Positions 23,153 to 36,940 of a DNA stretch of 64,000 nt are shown piece after piece. The position numbers and the translations under genes are program-made. Below the pieces are notes generated by a model that was not told the DNA's origin, ran no database searches, and saw only the letters and a program-made list of their open reading frames with translations. Each line of letters starts with the position of its first letter. The first letter of the stretch is position 1. Source of the stretch: Lineus longissimus (Eukaryota; Nemertea; Pilidiophora; Heteronemertea; Lineidae); contig NC_088317.1 in the NCBI RefSeq assembly GCF_910592395.1, forward strand, positions 1,612,001 to 1,676,000, given 5' to 3'.

Positions 23153-23859
23153 TACAAAGTTGTCAATAGTTGTCTCAACATTCAAACTGTATATCAGCAC
23201 TCTTCACACCTTAAAGTTTTTTCACCAAGTCAAACAAGACGAGTTCTCCAACTTTGCTTCTTAGTCACCTTAACATCACCAATTGGACCAATAGTTCCTG
23301 CCTTATAGACCCCCTTCAACAATCAGTGTCATCTTCTGGCATTTGTAAATTGTGAATTTGTCGCGACTGCAAGTCATGGTCCACATAGTCTGCTCAGAAG
23401 AAATTCAGCTTTATGAACCAGTGTTCTGATCAGCATTACACTGACTCTAGCCGTAGCTCCTGTGCTCAATCATTTTGTAAACACCTCTTGCTATCATGTT
23501 TTGGGAACGGATATCATGTGACATTAAGGTGTCTTTATTGTGATATTGTAATGTTCAAGATTTCATAAATTACCAATCTGGTTAAAGTTTTCGATACTGT
23601 GTCTCAGTTTGTGAAATGAAGGAAGATCTGTTCGGAGGTCCTCCATTAAGTATAGACGTGCACATGACAGGTATACTGGGTGACACAAAAAAGATTAACA
23701 ACCTTGATTTGATGTCTACATACTTAGTGGATGACCTAAAAGTGTCTTAAATCTATGTACCAAAGAACCTTTTATATCAAAAAAGGGTTTATTAGTAAAA
23801 TAATTTCCGGAATCATTGTCAACACACATTTTTGTTTGTTATTCTTCTGATATGAGTAT

Positions 23860-24540
23860 CATCCTCGTGGACAAGAGACAGTCACAACCAGTCTACATAC
23901 TGGTAGTACATGTTCCAGAGTTGCTCCCAACCAGTCACTTTTATTCAAGCGTCAGTATGTGTGCAATATGGTCTCTGGTTCAAAGCAAGCATGATGCTGT
24001 CTCTTCTGAGAGACCATCACAACCAGCCCATATGTTGACACAGAGTTGCTCACAACCAGTCTTTCCAGGATCGGTGTACAAGCATGATCCAGCTTTGCCT
24101 CTGATACAGTCACAACCAGTTAACAGTGTGGGAACATGTTCCAGCGATGGCCACAACACTCGGTGTCAGGATACATGAAATGTCTCTCAAGCAAGGCATG
24201 CATGATGCAGTCTTGTCCTGAAGACAGTCACACCCGACATGCTCACAACCAGTCTTTCCAGCATCTGTGCACAAGCATGATCCAGCTTTACCTCTGATAC
24301 AGTCACAACCAGTTAACAGTGAAGGTACATGGAGTTGCTCACAACCAGTCACTTCAGTGCCAGGATACATGCACTTTTGTCTCTGGGACAGGCATGATGC
24401 AGTCTTGTCTGTGAGACAGTCACAACTAATGTACAACCAGCCACATCAGCGTCCGGAGACATGAAGTCTTGTCTCTGGGACAAGGCAAGCATGATGCATG
24501 AAGCCTTTTCTGTGGGACAGTCACAACCACTCTTCATAGT
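23860..24540. repeat. Degenerate tandem repeat, unit about 95-110 bp
   Basis: The motif GACAGTCACAACCAG (or close variants) recurs about seven times, together with GTTGCTCACAACCAGTC and AAGCATGATSCAG blocks. Two neighbouring segments (24062-24128 and 24254-24320) are nearly identical, 192 bp apart, which equals two units. The Cys/Ser-rich open frames across it are by-products. It lies between the 3' ends of the protease gene and NKAP. Confidence 0.65.
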
Positions 24541-24581
24541 ATAATAAGAAAATATTTTGTAGACTTATATACATCCTGGTA

Positions 24582-24587
24582 TTTATT
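24582..24587 (-). terminator. Candidate NKAP polyadenylation signal
   Basis: AATAAA on the minus strand, about 445 bp after the NKAP stop codon and beyond the 42-bp repeat array, which would place the array within the 3'UTR. Confidence 0.45.
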
Positions 24588-24718
24588 TACATTCAATATT
24601 TACAAATCTGATACAAAATGCAAAGCCCTAAATTTCACAAGTCGTCTGAGCCACCAGCTCTTCCAGCTATCCCATGCACAAGACCTGCGGACAATCAATT
24701 GTCTCTAGTTATTCATAT

Positions 24719-25031
24719 ACACAAGTCCTTTGAACTATCAGTCCTTTCCAGTTTTCATATACACAAGTCCTTTGAACTATCAGTCCTTTCCAGTTTTCAT
24801 ATACACAAGTCCTTTGAACTATCAGTCCTTTCCAGTTTTCATATACACAAGTCCTTTGAACTATCAGTCCTTTCCAGTTTACATATACACAAGTCCTTTG
24901 AACTATCAGTCCTTTCCAGTTTACATATACACAAGTCCTTTGAACTATCAGTCCTTTCCAGTTTACATATACACAAGTCCTTTGAACTATCAGTCCTTTC
25001 CAGTTTACATATACACAAGTCCTTTGAACTA
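24719..25031. repeat. 42-bp minisatellite derived from the NKAP C-terminal codons
   Basis: Eight copies (starts at 24719, 24761, 24803, 24845, 24887, 24929, 24971, 25013), each 42 bp and nearly identical, lead without a break into the last codons of NKAP, which align as a ninth, divergent copy. On the minus strand each unit holds AAAACTGGAAAGGACTGA, exactly the KTGKD-stop end of NKAP. Because 42 is a multiple of three, frames stay open across the array; these are not genes. Confidence 0.9.
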
Positions 25032-27047
<2,016 letters not shown>

Positions 27048-27061
27048 TTTTTCTGACAAAT

Positions 27062-28162
27062 CTGAAATATGCAAAGCAAGAAAATTTGAAGCAAGTTATC
27101 ACTAGCTAATGATATGAATAGGCTAATCGCACTAGCCCAAAAGCCCCCCCCCCCCAAATAGTTTCATTTTCTAGTATCTGTTGTCGGACATCCGACAATA
27201 TGCTCATAGGTCCTTGGTACAGGTCCACGCTCGTTTGAGCTAAAATTCACCCGCTACACTGGCTGAAATCTGAATGTATACATTCTATATACCTTTACAC
27301 AGCTTTTCCTTATCTTTTAAGAAAGGTTTTGCGAGACAATTCACTGTTTTATGCAGTTTTTTGATCGAAAACAATACGCTTTGTAAAATTTTAAAGCGCC
27401 CTCTATGCACAAAAGGGTGAGGCTATCGGCTATGTTTACTTGGGTCTCTTTAGGGAGTTTTTCCCAAATGTACGCGATGATGACGTGTCCCCCTAACAGG
27501 ACGTAACATCTATTTTAAAATGCGTTTCCAAAGTGAATGCATGAGGACAACCCATTTGTGTCGTATATCACTGGAAACGCACAATTGCCCTGATTCTGCA
27601 GGATGTTAAGTCGGGCATTTTGTTTCTTTAAATAAATCATAAGCGTCGCATTTGCTCCTAGCTCTGTTCACCATCCCAAATGGCAATATTGCCAATTGGG
27701 CCGGACAATCACGAAAAAACCCAAATATTATACATTTCTTCCTGAATAATCCTTACAGTGAACATTCTTCCATGAAAGGCAGTTGGTTACGCTACACAAA
27801 AATCAAAAAAAAACGAGGGTCAACCATTGAACTTTTGAGATATGTTGAATTTTGCGCAAATCAGCGAAAAACGCACCAACTGGCACTGGACGGCATTTTA
27901 ACACGGGGCCGACGCACATCCCAAGTTCAGTGTACACATACGTTAGCAACAACAGTAAAATGCGTATTTTCTTGTTAGCCGCCTATTAAGTAGCACTCTA
28001 GGTTTTAGAACTTTAAAAAACATGTTTTTGCCAAAACAACTGCTAAATTGACACTGTCATACTGTGAGGACCAATAAATTAATGATTTTTTAGAAACTAT
28101 GATTGGCCACGCATGAATACAAAAAACTCTCTAACGAGACCAAATTTAACCGGAAACACACC
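27062..28162. promoter_or_regulatory. Divergent NKAP/XRRA1 intergenic region
   Basis: About 1.1 kb between the two head-to-head coding starts. It must hold the 5' non-coding exon of NKAP and both promoters. A poly-C run lies at 27146-27157. The plus-strand open frame at 27652-27978 has no recognisable content. Confidence 0.45.
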
Positions 28163-28176
28163 GTCGCCAGGGTAAC
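28163..28176. promoter_or_regulatory. RFX X-box-like site before XRRA1
   Basis: GTCGCCAGGGTAAC is an imperfect inverted repeat matching the RFX X-box (GTTRCCATGGYAAC) in both half-sites and spacing, ten bases before the XRRA1 ATG. X-boxes close to start codons mark ciliary genes in many animals. The functional role is inferred. Confidence 0.4.
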
Positions 28177-28185
28177 CGCTTCAAA

Positions 28186-31100
28186 ATGGCTGCCACAGGA
28201 ATAAAATTTGACGATGGAATTCCAGGTTTCGCATCGAATTGCTTCCCAGTTAGAAGTCTCCTTCGACATAATGATGATGGTACATAATCTTTATGATCTA
28301 ACGAGTAAAATGCTGTATAACAACTATACATTCCCTACACGATATTATGCACAGAGGGCCTAATCAAAAATTGAAAAATGTGTTCTAAGACTAAAATTCA
28401 CAAAGCTGCAGGCCTACTCCTTAGCCTTAGTAGGCCTAGTCACAGTGTAGTGCTGACATAAGTGACATGTTACTAATTTTTAATCACTTTTAGATGGGGA
28501 AGGAGCCTGGCTGGTTGCTCACCGTGCTGAACAGAGAAGACGATTTAAAGCTGTGCTGTGCACCAAACCAAAGTCCTACTCTCAGATCAAGGAGGAGAGA
28601 CTACGGTTGGAGAGAGAGGAGAAGGATGTCACGTGCGATGCAACGACTGTTACAGATGATGCTGTGAATGTTGAAGAGGAGAAGGTGCTAGATGGGTTCT
28701 TTTTGGTAAGCAGTTCAGATTCTTTTTAACAAGGATTGTAAAGCATTTGATAACATTGTCGAAATGTGTTTTTTATCAGAGTTTATTTTAAACGTAGGCC
28801 GAATGAACTTGTACCTTCCTGAATACACAGTTATGAATGCAATGTTTCCCGGCACACAAACAAAGTAATGAATTGAAGCACAGATCATCATTCTCTTCTT
28901 AAGATTTCACTTTGTGACAGCTTCTAAATCTGAAGACATGTTTAAAAGTCTCAGTGGCAAAGTTTTGTGGCCATCATTAACACATCTCTTCGTAAATATT
29001 CTTTTCAGATGAAACACTGCTGCGTAGATGACCCTTCGGACCTGTGTTCTGTCAGTATCAGCGGCCAAGGTCTCAGTGAAGTGAAGGAAGAAGACTTTGC
29101 ACTCTTTGATAATGTCGCATATGTAAACGCCTCGGAGAACTATTTACCGCTGGAAGCATTCAAGGGATTTCCCATCATTCGTGAGCTGGAGATCACACTC
29201 AATGGTCTGAGAGGCATCAAGTTAGATCTTGGAGATTTTCCTAAATTAGAGGTACAATAATAACTAAGTATACTATGTCACTTGTTCAACCAACTGCAAG
29301 TAAAAGGTTGCCTACCTGCTGTGTTCATTCCAATTCTCGTTTACTGATTGCACAAAAATAGCTATTCTTGTTAGGAATCAAACAAAATGTGCACATCTCC
29401 TCTTTTAATTGTAAACAATCCTTTTTTCCAGATTTTGGATCTCTCCTACAACAATTTATCTGTTGAAGATATTCTTCCTCTTGGTCTGTTAGCTAATCTC
29501 AAAGTCCTCCACCTGACAGGGAACGGATTCCGATCACTTCCTCCAGATTTTGCTAAACCACACGTAACTGATGAGTAGGTTACATATTTTTGACTGCAGA
29601 CCTGATGGGTTTCTTTGTACTCGGCAGTGTCAGGCCAGCACATTCAAAAAAGTCAGAGAAGATATTGCCAAAACGTTTTTGGTGGCTGATTTAAATGTGT
29701 GAATGATTGTCTTGACATCAGCGTTATGTTTCTCTGGCCTGCTCGGTTATATTGTTTTGAGCCGAAATCTGATAGAACTTGGCGACTCATTTATCTTCTA
29801 ATTTCCATTTCAGTTACAAAAAACAACAACGCTTCCAATCTCTAGAAATCCTCATGCTCGATGACAATAGACTTTCTGACCTTACGACATTTGCTGCCCT
29901 GGCTGCGTTAAAAAAGTAAGTCCTCTAAAATGTGGAAAACTATCAAGTAAATAAAGAATCATTTTTCTCATATTACTTGAAATCTTTGTAAAAAATGGTT
30001 CTTGATCCTAAAAACAGCAGTTTATTGAATGAAGGCTGTGTTCATCTTCCTATTCCTGCAGATCTGCACTCAGCAGCTCTATGTACCTGGATGATCTCAT
30101 TTTTGGAACTAAAACTATCTGCTATGACTTCTTCTATTTTAGCCTCAAAGTTTTAAATTTATCAAAGAATGAAATCTACTCCGTACCTCAGTTACAATTG
30201 GTGGAGGGACGTCGCAAGACCGAGAGCGTTCTCGACAAAAAGATAAAGAAGAGAGAGCGCAAATCTCGAACAAAATCACGTGACCAGGATGGTATGAAAA
30301 CGCCACCCGTTTCGCGAGAGAACATGGCGACAGATGATTCACTTTCTCAGTCCCAGGGGGAGTCACAATCAACAGATGGTAAGCACGGTTGTTTTGAAAT
30401 GTTTTTATGAATCAAAAATTCAACATAATTAGTTGTGTCAGAGATGAAGATTCTTTCCAAGTTCAAAAATGTCACGATAGATTTCAAAGATTTCTATCAA
30501 AAAAGGTACACCTAAGTTCTGAAGAGGCACATCTCTGTGAGTTGGTTGAGTTTCAGAAATACATTTTTTAATCATTTCTTGACAAATATTCAAAAGTTAT
30601 TCTTTACCTTGCAGTACAAAAGACTGACTTTGAGAAAGTAACCCTGGATCCTATTCCTGAAAGTTTATTGAAAGCGGCGACTGAAGAGGAGTTTGATTTC
30701 ACAGCAGAAAAGGATTTTTCCCGCACGATCAGCGAGATGGAAGAGGAAGAGGAGAAGGTGGAAGAGATCCCCCCGCCATTCAACGATTTGAGATCCATTG
30801 ATTTGTCGTATAATAAGGTAACGTATTATTTGAGGGATTATGTTGTCACAGTGCTTAGTAGTGATGTTAGATCATTTGATGGTCAGATATCGAGAGAAAA
30901 ACGAAAAATAAAATCACTGTCACGGTCAAAAATATTTCGAATTTAAATGAAGAATAACCAAAGTTTGGAGAAATTTGATAAGTTTTTGCAAAATTGACTA
31001 AAATATGCCTACTATTATTGAGTGTATTTCAAGAAAGTTTTGCTGAGGGCCAAATTTCATAATTTCAAACTTGAAAGCTGAAACTTTAATCGCGAAATAA

Positions 31101-34100
31101 TTCCAATTTTGATTTTCTTTACTAGATAGAAGAGGAGGAAGGTATATTAGCAGTTGCTGCTTGGCCGATGTTAGCGGAGCTGCTGATTCACAACAACCCC
31201 CTGACTATGAGACACAGCGGAGACCCTCCACTACTCAAAAGGTTCTTGAAGGAGAGGCTGGGCATTGATATTGTAAGGTACGCATAGCAGCAGTTCTTGG
31301 GTGTCCGGTGGTCTTGTGGCATGAGACTTTGACAAGTGTGACTCGCTCTACCAAAACTAGGCGCTTGTCGCATCTGAACTTGACAGGTTGATACGGACTT
31401 GTTGTTCATTTCCCTATTGTAGACCTTTTGTGAAATCTATTACAAACTGATTTGGTCACATTTCACAAAAGGTCTACAATAGGGAAATGAACAACAAGTC
31501 CGTATCAACCTGGCAAGTTCAGATGCGACAAGCGCCTAGTTTTGGTAGAGCGAGTCACACCGGTGAAACCTCAGACTGTTCTCTTTATCTCTAACTTTTG
31601 TTGGTTTGGTTCCTGGACAGTATTTGATGGTCGCATCATTTGGTTTGCAGGAAGAAACCGGGAGAAATAGAGAAGCCTCACATCCAAGTCCAAGCGCAGC
31701 CATCTCGAAAGGTCAAGACATTGATACCCAAGGTGCCAAAAATTGGCGTTGACCAGTTACTCGCCATAGAAGCAGCAAAGCCGGCTTCTGAAAGGTCCAC
31801 TTCACGGAGGTCTGCTTCAGTGAAGTCGAATGTTTCTGAGAGACCAAAGTCACATGTTTCTGATCGCATGTCGTCGCTGAGTTCCGCTTCCAAACCTCTT
31901 CCTCCAATAACCCCAGACCGGCAAAGTGATGCTTACAGTGACGACATCTTTGAGGAAGGATCTCCAACTACTCCATCAGAAGCGTGGAGTGAGAAAAAGA
32001 AGGCAACTTTTGAAGGCGAGGCATTCTTTATGACGCAGTTGGACGACGTGCAACCGGACGGAACAACAGAAACAAAACCTGCTGCAGAAGAGAAACAGGC
32101 ATCGCCCGTTCCTCGCCCACCGACGGCAGAGAAAAAGATGAAGCACCGCAAGCATCGGGAGCGTGTTCCGTCGCGATATAAAGGGTACGAAGTGCTACTG
32201 GATGCACAAGATGAACCAGATGTAGTTCTGCCCAAGGATATGCAGGGGAGTGTGCGGGCATTACAATACACTTTGAACCATCCTCTTGTGTTCCGTGATC
32301 CGGTAGCACAGCTGGAAAAACCACAGGCTTCATTTGTTCCTTATCAGAAGGTGAGTTATGGTTGTTTGATTCCTGTGGAAAAGTGCCTTGAAAGAATGTT
32401 GCTCACCGACAAAACGGGGGTCATACCATATGCCCTATCCCCTGAATTCGTCTTGCAATTTTAAGGCTGTGGGTTTTAGGTTCAGTCACTGCCACTCGGT
32501 ACTTACAATTGGTTTGAAATGACCAAGTGTAGCGCAGTATGTGTGCTCCTTGGTTTCTGCAGAGAAGTTTCTCGATTAGGCTGGAGAATGAAGTAAAAAG
32601 CTTTGAGCTTTCCAGTATAAAGCGCTATACGAGAACTTATATTTCTAGAAGTTATATTTCATTCTTTTCAGCCGCAAGCAGCTGCATCATTCATTCCGAA
32701 ATCACACTCAGAGAAAGTTGCCGAGACGTTGGATGCCGTGAAAAATCGTCAAGTTGTTGTTCAGGCGAGCTTGACGGACGCCATAACAAACAAACAATAT
32801 CAGAAACAATTCCCCGAGGCTCAGAAACTCCTGAATGAGGTAAGAAATAGTAATTACTGTCAACAGACACCTCCGTAGGCAGAACATCCTCTCTGCTAAG
32901 GACCACAAAGGGAGGGACTGGCCTCCTTAGTCCTAGTAGGCTACCAGTCTAGGGGAGAAATCCAAGTAGTCTGGGCAATGCCAACCAGACTTGGAAACAG
33001 AAACTCTGAAATAAAACCGGGTGGTTTGGGGTCATCAACCGGGCAGTGCCAACCAGGGTAAGAGACAGTAACTGTGAGGCTGATATCGTAGAGGGAGGTC
33101 GAAGAAGAAGAATAGAGAGAATGCAATGGTATGAATGTTTGAATTGTCCATTGCAGCTTTCTACTCATACTGAGTCGAGTAGCAGTAAATACCCCACTGA
33201 TGCTTGTAAGTGGCCATGTTATGTTCGCTGTTCAGTTTATTTTGATGTTTTGGACTAGCTAAGTCTTTGTTGATGAATTACATAGCCATACAATACCATT
33301 TAATATGATGTATGATGGGGGCCCTGTATGAATTCAGTATTATTTGTGCATATTTTCTCCAAACATATGAGTACAACTCAGTAATTTGTCAATGGTTTTG
33401 ATATTTGAATAGCCTCATGAAGATTCTTTTGGAATTAACTGTTTTTGGGCACCAAAAACACTATTACTCTCTAAATGCGAAAATCTTCTATACCATATTT
33501 AGCCACCCAGAAATGCTAACCTGATTGATAAGGTACATTTATTTCAAAGTTCATATTGTTTACATTTAAAATTTGCTTCTTTCAATTTCAATTTTATTAA
33601 TTGCAAACAGTTGCTGTTAGTTTATTAATACTTTCATCCAGTTTGTTGATTTTAATCTCACATATCTGAGACCAAATTTGTGACTCGCTCTACCAAAACT
33701 AGGCGCTTGTCGCATCTGAACTTGACAGGTTGATACGGACTTGTTGTTCATTTCCCTATTGTAGACCTTTTGTGAAATCTATTACAAACTGATTTGGTCA
33801 CATTTCACAAAAGGTCTACAATAGGGAAATGAACAACAAGTCCGTATCATTCTGTCAAGTTCAGATGCGACAAGCGCCTAGTTTTGGTAGAGCGGGTCAC
33901 ATTTATCTTTGACTAAAAAGAGTATTTCCACCAGTGTCTGCGGTTATCTTCAGGTAATCGATTGATTATGAATTACTGTCAGAAGTTGTCCTGGTCTCTG
34001 TAAAGCGTGTCCTGGATGCAGTATCCTGATGGCCAGAACTCCTCCCACGTGTGAAATCATTCTAAAAGAAATCTTTAACTGTGTCGCTATCTTCTTTTTA

Positions 34101-34251
34101 GATTCAGTCGAAGTATAACTCTGTGAGATTGGATTCGCTCAAAGACGCCAAGGAGATTCGCCATCTAGTCAAGGCAACAATCAACACGCATAAACCGCCA
34201 CCGTCCAAATCACGCGAGAGCAGAAAAACAAACGTGGAACCAGCCAAATGA
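28186..34251 (+). CDS. XRRA1: XRRA1-like leucine-rich-repeat protein
   Basis: Orthologue of X-ray radiation resistance-associated protein 1, an LRR protein of poorly known function. Exons: 28186-28279, 28494-28705, 29009-29251, 29432-29574, 29814-29915, 30143-30378, 30615-30817, 31126-31277, 31651-32350, 32672-32839, 34102-34251. They sum to 2403 nt (800 aa; human about 792) and every phase matches. The N-terminus (GIPGFASNCFPVRSLLR, then GEGAWLVAH) resembles vertebrate XRRA1. LRRs lie at about 105-290 (for example LEILDLSYNNLS, LKVLHLTGN, LEILMLDDNRL, LKVLNLSKNEI) with another near 405-435 (LRSIDLSYNKI, LLIHNNPL). A charged insert (about 280-395) separates the LRR blocks. The Ser/Pro-rich C-terminal half ends in a helical segment (KQYQKQFPEAQKLLNE). 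No signal peptide. The start has a good context (TCAAAATGG). Confidence 0.87.
31337..31559. mobile_element. 223-bp hairpin (MITE-like) element, copy 1
   Basis: Two arms of about 100 bp, almost perfect reverse complements (starting TGTGACTCGCTCTACC), flank a loop of about 23 bp. It lies in the XRRA1 intron between exons 8 and 9. Copy 2 at 33679-33901 has the same length and is nearly identical. No open frame. A target duplication is not clear. Confidence 0.85.
33679..33901. mobile_element. 223-bp hairpin (MITE-like) element, copy 2
   Basis: Same element as 31337-31559, in the XRRA1 intron between exons 10 and 11. The copies differ at only a few positions, for example around 33847 where the right arm has CATTCTGTC against CAACCTGGC in copy 1. 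Confidence 0.85.
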
Positions 34252-35075
34252 AAAGATACATCTCCTATAAGGCGGAGTTCCGTTACGAACTGTGGTCTAT
34301 TGAACTGCTAGTGTACACTCATCACTACTGGTGGCAGCACTGGTAACTTCATACTGGGTGTCAAAGGCATTAATTGATCTGCAGCCAGTGACTGGGACTA
34401 CCAAAAAACACCATAAAACTTTTATTAGAGCCTAAGGACATGCAGTTGTTGCTTTAACTTTTCAGTGTTGCCACCTGTTGTGAAGTATCTGTACTATAGT
34501 GGCACTTGTTTCTCGAGTTTGTCCACAGGCAGACCGAGGCACCTTATGAAATGACTGAAGCTAAAACCTGTGCTTTTGATCTTGTCTGTACTAGAAAGTA
34601 ATGTGAATTTGTAAATAGTGTATATACTTAAATATTTGTTAAATAGTGTATTGTACAATTGTAAAACCATACAACCATTTAGTACTGTTATATTGGAAAT
34701 ATTTGATCATCACCTCTAGTTTGGTGTTTGACCAACGTGATGAAAAGAATCCGAGCCATTTTAGCTGTATGAACACTTAACTACTGCTGTTCCACATTTC
34801 TTGTACAAAATCATTCCATTGTTACAGAGTCTCAGAGATAGCAAAAAAGATATATCTTGTCTACATTGTAGCAAATGAACTATAACTATCAACTAAGACA
34901 CTAAAAAGATTGTTTTAAAAGGATCAGAGTCTGCTGAGGATACGCCCTCTATCATAATATTTTTAACTGTATTGAAATTGTATCTGTACATGTACCTTTT
35001 ACTTTGATTTCTGTGATGGCCATGAATGCACTATTGTTATTGATAATAAAACATTTATGATGTTTTATAGAATGT
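34252..35075 (+). other. XRRA1 3'UTR
   Basis: Sequence from the stop to just past a plus-strand AATAAA at 35045-35050. AT-rich, no open frame. The end point is inferred from the signal. Confidence 0.55.
35045..35050 (+). terminator. XRRA1 polyadenylation signal
   Basis: Canonical AATAAA about 795 bp after the XRRA1 stop, followed by a GT-rich stretch (TGTGTTGTTGTC, from 35072). Confidence 0.6.
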
Positions 35076-36600
35076 GTTGTTGTCTTCATTCACCAAATCA
35101 ACATCTCTCGCAGTCTCAGTGTTATGTTTGATAAGTATCTTAGCCTGGAAGCTAGAGCCAGTTGCAACTTGGATAAGGGACATTTCACCAGTCACGAGAC
35201 GCCCTTCACTTCTGCATCAGTATGGATTGGAGCCATCATCAATGACGTCTCATCAACTGTTGGACATTGTGCCATTTTCATACCTGAGCTGTACCTGGTT
35301 AAGACGCCAGGAGGAATACACCAGTCTCTTGAGACTAATTGGATCACTTCTGCATTGGTAAGAACATCACTGTCCGGTGTTCCTTGACTGGTACATACAC
35401 CAGTCTCATGAGACAATTGGATCACCTCAAGAGCAGTTGTCCTGTCTGGGACTTTTATGGCGATACCATAGGTAGGGTAGGGACCCCATCCTTACCCAAG
35501 GAACTACTGGAGTAATGACGGTATCAGAAACCTTTCATAAAGCTTTTTCATCTTCGGGTGCTCTTGAAGACAGACAAACCCTACCCAACCCTACCTAATC
35601 AAGGGTTCTCTTGGAGTAGTCCATGCATCTAGGGACAGCATTAGTCTTAAGTAGAGCTTCTGGTTAGCTGTTACCTTAAAGACAGGCCTCTGTACCTGAC
35701 TATGGTAGCTAATGATCTCTTCTCAATGAAGTATGGATACTTAAGATATATCTACTACACCGACTGTCAAGAAATGCTGTATTGAGTGACTGAGCATCCT
35801 CCTCCTTAGCCTTGGGGAAAATGTGTCTCAATTTCACCATGGTAAATCCACAATTCACAATGGTAAACCGGTGTTGTCTGCTAGATTGGTCATTATCATT
35901 ATCATTGACGGCGTCGTAACCCTATTTTGGGTTTTTGCCAGAGGTATGGAGTCCACTATAGATTACTGTCCACCTATGTGCGATTGTTTATTTGTCCTGG
36001 CATAGACACTCAGGAACAAAGGACCACTGCTTTTAGTCTCATCCGACAGACCCTCCAGTATTTCATGTGGCACTTCACCTGTCACATGAGATGATTGTGG
36101 TTACTCATGAGCTCAGCCACAATTGATTAGGCCTACAGTGTCTCAAGTTAAAGACATCGTGAGTGTGCCTTGGTACTTAAGTCCCAACAATGATGGAATG
36201 ACCTCACTAAGGTGTCCCAGTGTTTAAATGAAGGAACAAACACAAAAATAGAAGAAATGTACAAAATTTATTTTCTTATGAAACGTGTAATATTCCTTTG
36301 AACAACTACAGAATGACCATTTACAGTGAAGTTCCATACATGTACAGCTAAGACCATTCAAGTAAGATAAAGTGGCACAATATAGCCCTGGTACAATGAC
36401 ATCGAGCCATGTAGAAAACACCTGGCAGTACACAGTGATACACAAATGGGCTATTATTGTATCACCTTACCTTAGCCTACATGTATCACCCCTCAACCCT
36501 CCCAGATGCACAATACCTTGGCCTAGTCCTATCTAACAGAGCATGTGAAGGCCAAGAAAACATATTCATATTCCCATACATGCATCATAAACATGTGAAT
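35076..36600. other. Intergenic, no gene recognised
   Basis: It contains a short duplicated block (ACCAGTCTC-TGAGAC-AATTGGATCAC at about 35,318 and 35,399). A minus-strand AATAAA near 36,268 could end an unseen minus-strand transcript. No exon was supported. Confidence 0.35.
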
Positions 36601-36602
36601 TG

Positions 36603-36940
36603 TGGTCGTTTTGCCCCACAGTTATTATTAGCATCAGTCCCATAGTATTTTCCCTTCTTTGGAGTGCTAGAATTTGATATCACCGAAGTGGAGAGCATGT
36701 TGTCAAAAAGTGACTTTGAAGTCCAAAAAAATGTGAAAACTGTCAATGACAGTATTAAATCTGACAATTCTTACGTTTGCTTATAAATCTCTAATGAAAT
36801 AAAATCAAACCACCACAAGGATACCCTCTTGGATATATATCATTAGAAATACAGCAAATACAATGCTTTTAAAACGTAAGTCAGGCCACAGAAGAGCTTA
36901 ACAACCGTGGAGTGAAAAGTTTAGTGGGGCAAAACGACCA
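36603..36940. mobile_element. Element with 17-bp terminal inverted repeats
   Basis: TGGTCGTTTTGCCCCAC at 36603-36619 is matched exactly by its reverse complement at 36924-36940. The 338-bp interval has no coding capacity. The length and perfect short ends suit a MITE. No target duplication was recognised. Confidence 0.5.

Noticed and set aside
27652-27978. 108-codon frame in the NKAP/XRRA1 promoter interval
   Set aside because: No family resemblance, and it lies where two promoters and a 5' non-coding exon are expected.
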